Counted from the stretch's first letter, positions 33,058 through 42,491 are shown. The stretch is DNA of 64,000 nt from Ruegeria sp. 6PALISEP08 (GCF_001238295.1 NZ_LGXZ01000007.1:218320-282319), one strand, 5' to 3'. The notes: generated from the letters alone by a model not told the origin. Numbers and translations: made by a program.

Positions 33058-34566
33058 ATGAGTGCGCTGGATACAAACATCGAGAAGCTGTCGGGCTTTC
33101 TGGCTCGGTTCAGAGAAACCGGCATCCGCAATCGCATTTCTGGCGAAGACCGAGACGGATCTGCAGGGGTATTCCAATCTACCTCGCCTGTCGATAAATC
33201 CGTGATCTGCGATGTTGCCCATGGCACGGCCGATGACATCGACGCGGCGGCCAAGGCCGCTCATGCGGCCTTCGCTGAATGGCGCGACATGCCTGCCATT
33301 GACCGCCGCCGAATCTTGTTGCGCGTTGCAGATGCCATCGAAGCCCGAGCCGAGGAAATCGCGCTATGTGAATGCTGGGATACAGGCCAGACGTTGCGCT
33401 TCATGTCCAAGGCCGCGTTGCGTGGGGCAGAGAACTTTCGGTATTTTGCAGACCAGGTGGTTCAGGCGCGCGACGGACAACATCTGAAGTCCCCGACCCT
33501 GATGAACGTCACTACCCGCGTTCCCATCGGCCCGGTTGGTGTAATCACCCCATGGAATACACCATTCATGCTGTCGACATGGAAGATCGCGCCTGCGCTG
33601 GCTGCAGGCTGCACAGTGGTTCATAAGCCCGCAGAAGACTCTCCCCTGACTGCCCGCCTGTTGGTGGAAATCGCCGAAGAAGCTGGATTGCCCAAAGGTG
33701 TGTTGAATACGGTCAACGGATTTGGTCCCGACGCAGGCAAGGCGTTGTGCGAACATGAACTGATCGAGGCTATAGCATTTGTGGGCGAAAGCCGCACCGG
33801 AAGCCTTATCGTCAAGCAAGGCGCAGATACGCATAAACGTAATCATCTGGAGCTGGGTGGAAAGAACCCTGTGATCGTATTCGATGACGCAGATCTTGAC
33901 CGTGCATTGGATGCGGTGATCTTCATGATCTATTCGATCAACGGCGAACGCTGCACTTCGTCTTCGCGGTTGTTGGTGCAGGATACGATTAAGGAAGAGT
34001 TTGAGGCTAAACTGGTCGAGCGTGTGAACAACATCAAGGTGGGCCACCCGTTGGACCCGGCAACCGAGATTGGCCCGCTTGTAACTGAAGAGCACTACAA
34101 CAAAGTCACCAGTTACTTCGACATCGCCAAAGAGGATGGTGCGACTGTTGCCGCTGGTGGCGTAAAGGTAGGCGACGCGGGGTACTTTGTCCGCCCGACA
34201 CTCTTCACCAATGCCACCAACAAGATGCGTATCGCACGTGAAGAGATCTTTGGTCCTGTTCTGACCTCTATTCCGTTCGCAACCGAGGACGAGGCGCTTC
34301 AGATTGCCAACGACACGCCTTATGGCCTGACAGGCTATGTCTGGACCAACGATCTGATCCGCGCCTTGCGCTTTACTGACAAGCTTGAGGCTGGGATGAT
34401 TTGGGTGAATTCAGAAAACGTGCGTCACCTGCCCACGCCCTTTGGTGGGGTCAAAGCGTCCGGCATCGGGCGGGACGGCGGTGATTGGAGCTTTGAATTC
34501 TATATGGAGCAAAAGCACATCGGTTTCGCCACCGGTCAGCACAAGATTATGCAATTGGGAAAATAA
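33058..34566 (+). CDS. hpaE: 5-carboxymethyl-2-hydroxymuconate semialdehyde dehydrogenase
   Basis: The protein is 502 residues of the aldehyde dehydrogenase superfamily with features of HpaE: ITPWNTPFMLSTWKIAPALAAG, FVGESRTGSLI, LELGGKNPVIVFDDADLDRAL and the catalytic Cys in INGERCTSSSRLLVQ. The C-terminal LPTPFGGVKASGIGRDGG is also characteristic. It oxidises the semialdehyde produced by HpaD to 5-carboxymethyl-2-hydroxymuconate. The name rests on family features and on tight linkage to hpaF and hpaD. Confidence 0.93.
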   Translation: MSALDTNIEKLSGFLARFRETGIRNRISGEDRDGSAGVFQSTSPVDKSVICDVAHGTADDIDAAAKAAHAAFAEWRDMPAIDRRRILLRVADAIEARAEEIALCECWDTGQTLRFMSKAALRGAENFRYFADQVVQARDGQHLKSPTLMNVTTRVPIGPVGVITPWNTPFMLSTWKIAPALAAGCTVVHKPAEDSPLTARLLVEIAEEAGLPKGVLNTVNGFGPDAGKALCEHELIEAIAFVGESRTGSLIVKQGADTHKRNHLELGGKNPVIVFDDADLDRALDAVIFMIYSINGERCTSSSRLLVQDTIKEEFEAKLVERVNNIKVGHPLDPATEIGPLVTEEHYNKVTSYFDIAKEDGATVAAGGVKVGDAGYFVRPTLFTNATNKMRIAREEIFGPVLTSIPFATEDEALQIANDTPYGLTGYVWTNDLIRALRFTDKLEAGMIWVNSENVRHLPTPFGGVKASGIGRDGGDWSFEFYMEQKHIGFATGQHKIMQLGK

Positions 34567-34620
34567 ACCCCTCAGGCGATCCCTGGCCGGGGCCGCCAGA
34601 ACGCATCAGGAGGAACCGCC

Positions 34621-35463
34621 ATGGGAAAGATCGTACAGGCCGCAAAAATCACGCATGTGCCCAGTATCTGGATGTCCCACACGATGCCGAAATACAAAGG
34701 TATCCGGCAATCTGCCATCGATGGGTATGCCCGCCTGCGTCAGGACGCGATAGACCGCGAGGTCGAGACGTTCATTGTGTTCGATACCCATTGGATCACC
34801 AATCAGGGGTTTCACCTGAACACGAAAGAACACCACAAGGGTCGTTTCATCAGCCACGAATTGCCGCACATGCTGGCGGATATGGAGTTCGACTATCGCG
34901 GCGATCATGAACTTGGGGAAACGATCCTTGACGTTCTGCGCGAGCGTGGAGAGCGGGCGCTGGGCCATTCGCACCCCGACATGGGTATGGAATACGGCAC
35001 CCTGTTGCCTATGCATTTCATCAACGAAGGGGTCAACGCGCGGGTTTTGCCCGTGGCGGTCAATCAATTCTCATCGATTGCGGAAAACCGGGTTTGGGGT
35101 GAGGCCATTGCCGAGGGCATCCGGCGATCTGACCGCAACGTGTCTGTACTGGCGTCGGGGTCGCTCAGCCATGATTTCACGCCGAATGAACGCTCGGTCG
35201 AAGGGCTGAACGCAGTGAACGGTGAATTCAACCGCCAGATGGACATGCGCGTGATGGAATTGTGGGAACAGGGCCGTTTCGAAGAATTCCTTGAAATGCT
35301 GCCCGACTACGCCAAGAAATGCGCCGGAGAGTGTGCCATGAACGACACCGCCTTGTTGTTCGGCGCGCTGGGTTGGGGCAGCTACAAGGGCAATATCGAC
35401 ATCTATACCCCGTATTTCGGCAGCTCTGGCACAGGTCAGGCCAATGTCAGTTTTTCGGTCTGA
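34621..35463 (+). CDS. hpaD: Homoprotocatechuate 2,3-dioxygenase (class III extradiol type)
   Basis: The protein is 280 residues with AGGAGGA before ATG 34621. It belongs to the LigB-like extradiol dioxygenases: HVPSIWMSH near the N terminus (iron His), FIVFDTHWIT, SHELPHML and ASGSLSHDF. It opens the ring of 3,4-dihydroxyphenylacetate next to the hydroxyls. This type is unrelated to the vicinal-oxygen-chelate HPCD enzymes. Position after hpaE supports the assignment. Confidence 0.92.
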   Translation: MGKIVQAAKITHVPSIWMSHTMPKYKGIRQSAIDGYARLRQDAIDREVETFIVFDTHWITNQGFHLNTKEHHKGRFISHELPHMLADMEFDYRGDHELGETILDVLRERGERALGHSHPDMGMEYGTLLPMHFINEGVNARVLPVAVNQFSSIAENRVWGEAIAEGIRRSDRNVSVLASGSLSHDFTPNERSVEGLNAVNGEFNRQMDMRVMELWEQGRFEEFLEMLPDYAKKCAGECAMNDTALLFGALGWGSYKGNIDIYTPYFGSSGTGQANVSFSV

Positions 35464-35576
35464 CGCCGGACACCAGGGACTGTTTCATGTGATAGAAACA
35501 AATCCGTTCGTTGTGGCCCTGTATCTTTCGGGGGGCCGGGCGGGTTGATTTTTCTGCGACAACAAAAGGCTAATGC

Positions 35577-36974
35577 ATGGATTGGGACACGTTTTCGCAT
35601 TGGGGTCAGCACATTTCAAAATGGGCAGCCGATTACCATAAGACACTTGCTGAACGTCCCGTGCGCGCGCAGACCGCACCAGGGGAAATCGCGGCCCAGC
35701 TTGTGGCAACCCCGCCCGAGGCGGGTGAGCCTATGGATTCCATCATGGCCGATTTCGAACGGATCGTGATGCCGGGTATCACCCATTGGCAACATCCACG
35801 CTTTTTCGCCTATTTCCCCGCCAATGCCGCTCCACCGTCGATGCTGGCCGAGATGTTGGTGACGACGATCGCGGCGCAATGCATGTTGTGGCAAACCTCG
35901 CCAGCCGCGACCGAAGTCGAAGGTGTCATGGTCGACTGGTTGCGACAGTCACTTGGACTGCCTGAAGGCATGACAGGAGTTATTCAGGACAGCGCCTCTT
36001 CGGCGACTTTGTCGGCGGTTCTGACTATGCGGGAACGAGCCACGGGCTTTACCGGCAACCGCGAAGGTCTGAACACCAAGGGTGCGCTGCGGATCTATTG
36101 CTCGGATCAGGTACACTCGTCCATCGACAGGGCCTGCTGGGTTGCCGGGATTGGGCAGGACAATCTGGTCAAGCTGCCGACATCGGGTTCCAACTTTGCA
36201 ATTGATGCCTTTGCACTTGAGGCCGCCATTCAAAGCGATATCGCAGCCGGTCATGTTCCGGCCGGTATTATTGCGATCACAGGTGGAACCGGCGTTGGTG
36301 CCTGCGATGATCTGACCCTTGTGGCAGACATCGCGCAAAAACACGACTTGTATACCCATCTCGACGCGGCCTGGGCTGGGTCTGCAATGATCTGCCCCGA
36401 ATTCCGCGAGCTCCTATGGCAGGGGGCCGACCGCTATGACAGCATCGTTTTCAACCCGCATAAATGGATGGGTGCACAGTTCGATTGCGCCATCCAGTTC
36501 CTGCGGGACGCCGCGCCGCAACTCAATACGCTGAAGATCGAACCGGAATACCTCAAGACAACCGGAGCAGAGGTGACGAATTACTCGGAGTGGACCATCC
36601 CTCTGGGGCGTAGGTTCAGGGCGTTGAAGATCTGGTTTCTGTTGCGCTCATACGGATTGGAAGGACTGCGCGAGCGCATCCGCAACCACGTGACCTGGGC
36701 CCAGGAACTCGCCGATCAGATCGGAGAGATGGAAGGGTTCGAGATCGCCACCGGTCCGATCCTGAGCTTGTTTTCCTTTCGCTGTCCAGGTGATGATGCA
36801 CAGCAGCAGCGGCTGGTCGACGCGTTGAACGATGACGGGCGGATCTATCTGACCCAAGGCATGTTCGATGGCCGCAAGATCATCCGCTTTCAGGTCGGGC
36901 AGTTCGATACCACCCGGGATGACGTGCTGATGGCAGCGGACATGATCCGGGAAGTTTGGGAGACAATTGAATGA
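35577..36974 (+). CDS. PLP-dependent aromatic-L-amino-acid decarboxylase
   Basis: The protein is 465 residues of the group II decarboxylases: HWQHPRFFAYFPANAAPPSMLAEML, WQTSPAATEVEGVMVDWL, LYTHLDAAWAGSAM with the PLP Asp and SIVFNPHKWMGAQFDC with the PLP Lys. Known members act on DOPA, tyrosine, phenylalanine or tryptophan. Length and motifs match the aromatic branch, not glutamate decarboxylase. It sits between hpaD and hpaG, and its stop overlaps the hpaG start (ATGA), so it is part of the hpa operon. L-DOPA or tyrosine decarboxylation feeding homoprotocatechuate formation is a plausible role. Such a gene is not part of the classical hpa cluster. Confidence 0.88.
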   Translation: MDWDTFSHWGQHISKWAADYHKTLAERPVRAQTAPGEIAAQLVATPPEAGEPMDSIMADFERIVMPGITHWQHPRFFAYFPANAAPPSMLAEMLVTTIAAQCMLWQTSPAATEVEGVMVDWLRQSLGLPEGMTGVIQDSASSATLSAVLTMRERATGFTGNREGLNTKGALRIYCSDQVHSSIDRACWVAGIGQDNLVKLPTSGSNFAIDAFALEAAIQSDIAAGHVPAGIIAITGGTGVGACDDLTLVADIAQKHDLYTHLDAAWAGSAMICPEFRELLWQGADRYDSIVFNPHKWMGAQFDCAIQFLRDAAPQLNTLKIEPEYLKTTGAEVTNYSEWTIPLGRRFRALKIWFLLRSYGLEGLRERIRNHVTWAQELADQIGEMEGFEIATGPILSLFSFRCPGDDAQQQRLVDALNDDGRIYLTQGMFDGRKIIRFQVGQFDTTRDDVLMAADMIREVWETIE

Positions 36975-37825
36975 AGTTTGCAACTTTCTTCGCGGGCGAA
37001 GAGCGTTTTTTCGGAGCAATCACCGATGAAGGTGCCATTGCATTGAACCAAGCATTCCCGGATCACAACAGCCTTTACGAGGTGATTGCCGCCGGGGCCT
37101 TCGATCAACTTGCAAAAGCTGCCGAAGGCAAACCCGTCACCCATACCGAGTTCGCCTATGAGATGGTGATGCCCGATGCCCGTCGTATTCTTTGTGTCGG
37201 GGTGAACTTTCCCGACCGGAACGCGGAGTACAAAGATGGCAGCGCGCAGCCAAAGTACATGTCGCTGTTCCCGCGCTTTGCCAGCGGCTTTACTGGCCAC
37301 GACTGCCCGCTGATCCGGCCGCCGGAAAACCACACTCTGGACTATGAAGGCGAAGTGGCCATCGTGATTGGCAAGACTGGCCGCCGCATTTCTCAGGAAG
37401 AAGCTTACGACCACATCGCCGCGCTGACCCTGTGCAATGAAGGCACCATTCGCGACTGGGTGCGGCACGCCAAGTTCAACGTCACTCAAGGCAAGAACTG
37501 GGAAAACTCGGGGGCCATAGGCCCTTGGCTGGTGCCTTTCACGGATGCAGCCCAACTGGATGATGCTCGCATCCAGACCCGCGTGAACGGTGAGCTTCGT
37601 CAGGACGACACGCTGAGCCGCATGATGTTCCCAATCCGTCGCGAGATCGAATACATCTCAACCTTCATGACGCTTCAGCCCGGTGACATCATTGTCACTG
37701 GTACACCGACCGGGGCAGGGGCACGGTTCGACCCACCGAGATATCTGGTACCCGGAGATGTGGTCGAGGTGTCCGCCGAAGGTATCGGCACCCTGCGCAA
37801 TACCATTGAGGACGAACGGGTATGA
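36971..37825 (+). CDS. hpaG: HpaG-type fumarylacetoacetate hydrolase-family decarboxylase/isomerase
   Basis: The protein is 284 residues of the FAH fold. RILCVGVNFPDRNAEY, HTLDYEGEVAIVIGKTGR with the metal-binding Glu residues, LCNEGTIRDW and DIIVTGTPTGAGAR are the family signatures. In the pathway this enzyme decarboxylates 5-oxopent-3-ene-1,2,5-tricarboxylate. E. coli HpaG is a fused double domain, whereas this protein has one domain. Its ATG overlaps the decarboxylase stop, and its stop overlaps the hpaH start. Confidence 0.87.
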   Translation: MKFATFFAGEERFFGAITDEGAIALNQAFPDHNSLYEVIAAGAFDQLAKAAEGKPVTHTEFAYEMVMPDARRILCVGVNFPDRNAEYKDGSAQPKYMSLFPRFASGFTGHDCPLIRPPENHTLDYEGEVAIVIGKTGRRISQEEAYDHIAALTLCNEGTIRDWVRHAKFNVTQGKNWENSGAIGPWLVPFTDAAQLDDARIQTRVNGELRQDDTLSRMMFPIRREIEYISTFMTLQPGDIIVTGTPTGAGARFDPPRYLVPGDVVEVSAEGIGTLRNTIEDERV

Positions 37826-38622
37826 CGCCCGAGGACCACACCCGCGCAGCAGCCGATCTGTTGCAGGCTGAACGCAGGGGCGAACAGATCGGCCTGCTTA
37901 GTCTGCGCCATCCCGAGATGGGCATGGATGATGCCTATGAGGTTCAGAACGCCATCTATCACCAGAAACTGGCCGAAGGCCGCAGGGTGATCGGGTGGAA
38001 GATCGGGCTGACCTCGAAGGCAATGCAATATGCGTTGAATATCGACATTCCAGACAGCGGTATTCTGTTCGACGATATGGTCTTCGACAATGGTGCAACC
38101 GTTCCGGCAGGCCGTTTCATTCAGCCCCGGGTCGAAGCCGAGATCGCCTTTGTCATGAAGTCCGCCATTGGCGGCGAAGACGTATCTCGCGAAGAGATTA
38201 TCGCCGCCACGGGTTACGTCACACCGGCAATAGAAATTCTGGATACCCGAATTCAAAGAGCAGATTCCGAGACCGGCAAGACCCGTACGGTCTTTGACAC
38301 GATCAGTGATAATGCCGCCAATGCGGGCATCGTGTTGGGTGCAGAGCGTCACGCAATCGATGCATATGATCTGCGTTGGGTCGGGGCGCTTACCTTCCGC
38401 AATGGCGAGATTGAAGAAACCGGACTGGGTGCCGGTGTGTTGAACGATCCTGTTGAAAGCGTGGTCTGGTTGGCGCGTCGCATGGCGCAATACGGGCAAA
38501 GCATCGAACCTGGGCAACTCATTTTGTCCGGCAGTTTCATCCGCCCCGTCGAATGCCCCTCGGGCACCAAAGTTCACGCGGATTTTGGGCCGTTTGGCTC
38601 GGTCGATATCAATTTCGCCTGA
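37822..38622 (+). CDS. hpaH: 2-oxo-hept-4-ene-1,7-dioate hydratase
   Basis: The protein is 266 residues with the hydratase/MhpD features GWKIGLTSKAMQYALNID, SGILFDDMVF, RVEAEIAFVMK and TPAIEILDTRI. It adds water to the dienoate formed by HpaG to give the HpaI substrate. The C-terminal SGSFIRPVECPSGTKVHADFGPFGSV is normal for the family. The start overlaps the hpaG stop (ATGA). Confidence 0.93.
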   Translation: MTPEDHTRAAADLLQAERRGEQIGLLSLRHPEMGMDDAYEVQNAIYHQKLAEGRRVIGWKIGLTSKAMQYALNIDIPDSGILFDDMVFDNGATVPAGRFIQPRVEAEIAFVMKSAIGGEDVSREEIIAATGYVTPAIEILDTRIQRADSETGKTRTVFDTISDNAANAGIVLGAERHAIDAYDLRWVGALTFRNGEIEETGLGAGVLNDPVESVVWLARRMAQYGQSIEPGQLILSGSFIRPVECPSGTKVHADFGPFGSVDINFA

Positions 38623-38633
38623 AAGGAACGCCA

Positions 38634-39689
38634 ATGCCCGCGCCACATAATGTATTCAAGGCTGCGCTGAAGGCCGGAACTCCTCAGATCGGATGCTGGG
38701 TTGGTTTGGCCAATGCCTACGTAGCCGAAATCGCCGCCACCGCGCAATTCGATTGGTTGCTGGTTGATGGGGAGCACGCGCCCAACGACCTGCGCTCAAT
38801 CCTGGAGCAGGTCCGCGTGATTGAGGGGTCTGGCAGCGTGCCGGTCGCACGCCTGCCGATTGGCGAAACCTGGATGATCAAGCAATATCTGGACGCCGGC
38901 GTCCAGAATATTCTGGTGCCGATGGTCGAAAGCGGCGATCAGGCACGCGAACTGGTGCGGGCTGTGCAGTACCCGCCGCATGGCGTTCGTGGTGTTGGAT
39001 CATCGCTGGCGCGGGCGTCACGCTTTGCGGCGATCCCCGATTATCTGAAAACCGCCGACGAACAGATTTGCTTGCTCGTACAGGTCGAGAACAACAAGGG
39101 TATGGACGCGCTGGACGATATTCTGGCGACTGATGTGGACGGGGTGTTTATTGGCCCTGCCGACCTGGCTGCTGATTTGGGCCATCTGGGAAATGCAGAC
39201 CACCCTGACGTAGTTGCGGCGGTGCTGGATGCAATCCGCCGTATTGTGGCAGCGGGCAAAGCCGCTGGGATTTTGACACTGGACCCGGATCTTCAACGCA
39301 AATGTCTGGATCTTGGCGCTACTTTCGTAGCCACCAACATCGACGTGACCTTGTTTGCCAAAGCCATCCGGTCTGCCGCTGTTGCGGGCCTAAACCTGTT
39401 GCCTGATCAGACTGCAACGGGCATTGCGCAGACGGGTGCGGCCTCAAAATACCTTCAGCAACTCTGCAAACACTGGTCGCACAAGGCCGAGGTCTCATTT
39501 GACGCAGTAAATGGCAGAGTGTCATTCCCTGACGGAGATCGGCTGGCATTGACGGCAGATGCAACCACTTTGACCGTGACAGCCGCTACTGGTCCGCGTG
39601 GTGATCTGCGTCGTTGGCAACAGGTGATCGAGGCGCATTTGACACGCTTTGCCTTTCGAGAAGAGCTGAACATCGACTGGACCGCTTGA
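38634..39689 (+). CDS. hpaI: HpaI aldolase fused to a DUF2218 domain
   Basis: The protein is 351 residues from ATG 38634, preceded by AAAGGAA. Residues 1 to about 255 are a class II HpaI/HpcH aldolase: GTPQIGCWVGLANAY, WLLVDGEHAPND, LVPMVESGDQARELV and VDGVFIGPADLAADLGH. It splits 4-hydroxy-2-oxoheptanedioate into pyruvate and succinate semialdehyde. From about residue 262 a second domain follows: ASKYLQQLCKHWSHKAEV, GRVSFPDG, ALTADATTLTVTA and HLTRFAFREELNIDW. I read this as DUF2218, usually a stand-alone protein of about 90-100 residues. Ordinary HpaI ends near residue 265, so the fusion is unusual. No frameshift is seen. Confidence 0.88.
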   Translation: MPAPHNVFKAALKAGTPQIGCWVGLANAYVAEIAATAQFDWLLVDGEHAPNDLRSILEQVRVIEGSGSVPVARLPIGETWMIKQYLDAGVQNILVPMVESGDQARELVRAVQYPPHGVRGVGSSLARASRFAAIPDYLKTADEQICLLVQVENNKGMDALDDILATDVDGVFIGPADLAADLGHLGNADHPDVVAAVLDAIRRIVAAGKAAGILTLDPDLQRKCLDLGATFVATNIDVTLFAKAIRSAAVAGLNLLPDQTATGIAQTGAASKYLQQLCKHWSHKAEVSFDAVNGRVSFPDGDRLALTADATTLTVTAATGPRGDLRRWQQVIEAHLTRFAFREELNIDWTA

Positions 39690-39749
39690 TGTTTTCGATG
39701 CGGCAACACTAAATGCGGATGTTACGCGTGGGTTAAGTCAAAAGGGTCG

Positions 39750-40532
39750 ATGCTGAAGGTTGTTGTACATCAAGGGTTTCACAAAACCGGGACCAGAACC
39801 CTGCAAACGATGCTGTACAGGAACCGTATCCGGTTAAAGGACCGTGTGAGTGTTCTGGTGCCGCGGGATTTGAAAGACGCCGGCATTGCAGCACGCCGCT
39901 ATTCTGTCGCACCAAACGAAAGAAAGCTTCAGAAATTTCGCCAGATGTTCCGGCAAACTCTGCTGCCATTCGAGGGCCAGACTGACGCGCCGTTGTTGAT
40001 CAGCAGCGAAGAGTTTGCTGGTATGATCCCGGGACGTAAAGATGTGTGGTCCTACCACCAAACGCATGTCCTTGCTGAAGTCATCTTGGATGAAATCAAC
40101 AGGTTCGCTGACAACAAGGCACGGATCACATTCTTTTACACGACCAGAGATGCCCCCGACTGGATCAAGAGCGTGTATTGGCAGAACATTCGCGGAAACA
40201 GAATACAAGAAAACCTTTCCGAATATGCTGAACTACTGAACCCGGGCGCGGACCTCGAGAGTGTTGTGGACCGGGTCGCGGCACAGATGTCTTCACGAGC
40301 CGAGGTCATCTCTCTGAACACCTCGGGTCTGAGCGATCGTCTGTTTCCCGTCATCAAGGTGCTTTCGATTTTGAATGTACGGTCGGACGATCTGACACCC
40401 GTCAGTAACCTGAATGTTCAGCCGGTTGGGGCCGCGGAACATTTCCTTGAACTGAACCGATCAAACATGACGGACGAGGATGTCATGGCCGCAAAGCAAG
40501 CCTACATGGACAGGCTCAAAGCTTCGACATAG
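39750..40532 (+). CDS. Sulfotransferase-like protein
   Basis: The protein is 260 residues. The N-terminal VHQGFHKTGTRTLQTML matches the 5'-phosphosulfate-binding loop of bacterial sulfotransferase-like proteins (HKTGT-T-LQ). ISSEEFAGM and ITFFYTTRDAPDWIKSVYWQ correspond to the second half of the fold, where R and S contact the 3'-phosphate. Overall similarity to characterised enzymes is weak. It follows hpaI by 60 bp on the same strand, so it may be cotranscribed, but it has no place in the known pathway. A cell-surface glycan role is equally possible. Confidence 0.7.
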   Translation: MLKVVVHQGFHKTGTRTLQTMLYRNRIRLKDRVSVLVPRDLKDAGIAARRYSVAPNERKLQKFRQMFRQTLLPFEGQTDAPLLISSEEFAGMIPGRKDVWSYHQTHVLAEVILDEINRFADNKARITFFYTTRDAPDWIKSVYWQNIRGNRIQENLSEYAELLNPGADLESVVDRVAAQMSSRAEVISLNTSGLSDRLFPVIKVLSILNVRSDDLTPVSNLNVQPVGAAEHFLELNRSNMTDEDVMAAKQAYMDRLKAST

Positions 40533-40556
40533 CGCCTTGTGCGCACCGCTGCGCGC

Positions 40557-41153
40557 CTACAGCTTTGGTACGCCTTGAACCGTCAGCGTGCTGACCAGAT
40601 CGGCGTAGTCTTCGCGGGCTTTGGGGCCCGCGCCGGTGTTCCACATGTAATACCAGTTCAACATCCCAAAGACTGACATTGTGGCACCGCGCAACTTGTC
40701 TTTGGCATCATCGAAAGTTTCGGGAGACAATTCTTTGAGGATGTCGCGCACAAAATTTACCAAATCAAGCTGATAGCCTCGTAGCAGTTTCTGCTGCTCG
40801 TCTGTCAGTGCGCTTATGCCGCTGATTTGTACGCGATGCTCGTCATCCGCGCCCTGATAGGCGAACAGGATTTCGCGCACCGCCTTGCGCAGCTTCTGCT
40901 CGGGGTTCATACCGCTCAGATCCACGTTGCAGATCCGATCCCTTAGCTCGCGCAGATATGTTTCAAGGATGTCATATAGGATGGCATCCTTGCTGTCGTA
41001 GTAATGGTAGATGTTGGCTTTCGAGATCCCGCACTCTTTGGCCAGCAGAGTCATCGACGCACGATCAAACCCCTGATCGGCAAACACTTTGGCCGCCATC
41101 TTCAGGATCTGTTCCCGCTTTTGGTCGTGGTCTTTGGCGATTGTTCGGGCCAC
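40557..41153 (-). CDS. paaR: TetR-family regulator (PaaR type)
   Basis: The protein is 198 residues: QILKMAAKVFADQGFDRASMTLLAKECGISKANIYHYYDSKDAIL is a strong TetR helix-turn-helix, and the helical C-terminal half fits regulators of phenylacetate-type genes. It is the last gene of the paaG-paaI-paaK operon, 4 bp behind paaK. Two matching operators (43745-43762 and 50068-50085) resemble the ACCGACCG-CGGT motif reported for PaaR. The link of regulator to operator is inferred from proximity. Confidence 0.85.
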   Translation of the reverse strand: MARTIAKDHDQKREQILKMAAKVFADQGFDRASMTLLAKECGISKANIYHYYDSKDAILYDILETYLRELRDRICNVDLSGMNPEQKLRKAVREILFAYQGADDEHRVQISGISALTDEQQKLLRGYQLDLVNFVRDILKELSPETFDDAKDKLRGATMSVFGMLNWYYMWNTGAGPKAREDYADLVSTLTVQGVPKL

Positions 41154-41156
41154 GGT

Positions 41157-42467
41157 TTATTCCTTATCGCGATTGTCGACGACACGCTTCGCCTTGCCCT
41201 GAGAGCGTTCGACGTCGCCGGGGTCACCTACAACAATTTCAGTTGAAACACCAACGACGTCCTTGATCCGCTTGGTCAGCATTCGGGCCGCCGCGGTTTT
41301 GGAGAGCTCGTCGGTGGAATCCGGTGAGGATTCAACAAAGACCCGCATCGCATCCATGCGGCCCGACTTATAAAGTTCGATCTGATAATAGGGGGCAAGA
41401 CCGCCTGTCGCCATGACCTGTTCTTCAATCTGGCTAGGGAAGACATTGACGCCACGCAGGATCATCATGTCGTCACTTCGGCCAGTGATCTTTGCCATCC
41501 GGCGCATGGATCGTGCTGTTCCCGGCAGAAGGCAGGTCAAGTCGCGCGTGCGATAGCGGATCATCGGCAGCCCTTCCTTGGTCAGGGTTGTGAACACCAA
41601 CTCGCCGATTTCGCCATCGGGCAGGACCTCACTGGTTACGGGGTCAATGATTTCAGGAAGGAAATGATCTTCCCAGATCACCGGACCGTCCTTGGTTTCA
41701 ACGCATTCATTGGCCACCCCAGGACCCATGATTTCGGACAGGCCATAGATGTCTACCGCATGCATATCAAAGGCGGCCTCGACCTCGGCGCGCATGGCGT
41801 CAGTCCAGGGTTCAGCGCCGAAAACACCAACTTTCAATGAGCTTTCACGGGGGTCGAGACCAGCTTTGTGGAACTGCTCAAGGATATTGAGCATATAGGA
41901 CGGCGTCACCATAATCCCGTCGGGCCGGAAGTCGTTGATCAGGTTGACCTGCTTTTCGGTTTGCCCGCCGGACATGGGGACGACAGTCGCGCCAAGCCGT
42001 TCGATTCCGTAATGGGCGCCCAACCCACCGGTGAACAAGCCATAACCATAGGCGTTGTGCACCATGTCACCCTTGCGCAACCCCGACGCGCGCAGGGAAC
42101 GCGCGCCCAAGTCCGCCCAATTGTCGATGTCATTCTTGGTGTAACCCACAACCGTCGGTTTGCCCGTCGTGCCAGATGAAGCGTGCAGGCGAATGATCTC
42201 GCTGCGCGGAACTGCGAACAGACCGAAGGGATAGTTGTCACGCAGATCGTTTTTGTGTGTGAACGGAAATTTTGCCAGATCGGACAGCTGCTGTAGATCA
42301 TCAGGATGCACGCCGGCCTCGTCAAACCGCTGCTTATACATCAGAACGTTGTCATAGGCGTGGCGTAAGGACCATTTCAGGCGTTCAAGCTGCGTGGCGC
42401 GGATTTCGTCGATCGAGGCGATCTCGATCGGATCCAGGTTCGCTTTGTTTGGGGAAAGGTCTTTCAT
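41157..42467 (-). CDS. paaK: Phenylacetate-CoA ligase
   Basis: The protein is 436 residues: LHASSGTTGKPTVVGYTKNDI (AMP-binding P-loop), GAEPWTDAMRAEVEAAF, DIYGLSEIMGPGVANEC and ITGRSDDMMILRGVNVFPSQIEE are highly typical of PaaK. It activates phenylacetate, or a hydroxylated analogue, to its CoA thioester with ATP. ATG 42467 has GGAGG upstream. It lies 24 bp after paaI on the minus strand. Confidence 0.94.
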   Translation of the reverse strand: MKDLSPNKANLDPIEIASIDEIRATQLERLKWSLRHAYDNVLMYKQRFDEAGVHPDDLQQLSDLAKFPFTHKNDLRDNYPFGLFAVPRSEIIRLHASSGTTGKPTVVGYTKNDIDNWADLGARSLRASGLRKGDMVHNAYGYGLFTGGLGAHYGIERLGATVVPMSGGQTEKQVNLINDFRPDGIMVTPSYMLNILEQFHKAGLDPRESSLKVGVFGAEPWTDAMRAEVEAAFDMHAVDIYGLSEIMGPGVANECVETKDGPVIWEDHFLPEIIDPVTSEVLPDGEIGELVFTTLTKEGLPMIRYRTRDLTCLLPGTARSMRRMAKITGRSDDMMILRGVNVFPSQIEEQVMATGGLAPYYQIELYKSGRMDAMRVFVESSPDSTDELSKTAAARMLTKRIKDVVGVSTEIVVGDPGDVERSQGKAKRVVDNRDKE

Positions 42468-42491
42468 CGCGTCACTCCTCCAGTCGTGAAG

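Noticed and set aside
36975..37000. AAGTTTGCAACTTTC similar to the IS6 end
   Set aside because: It lies in the hpaG coding start (MKFATFF) and has no further similarity to the 57-bp repeat.
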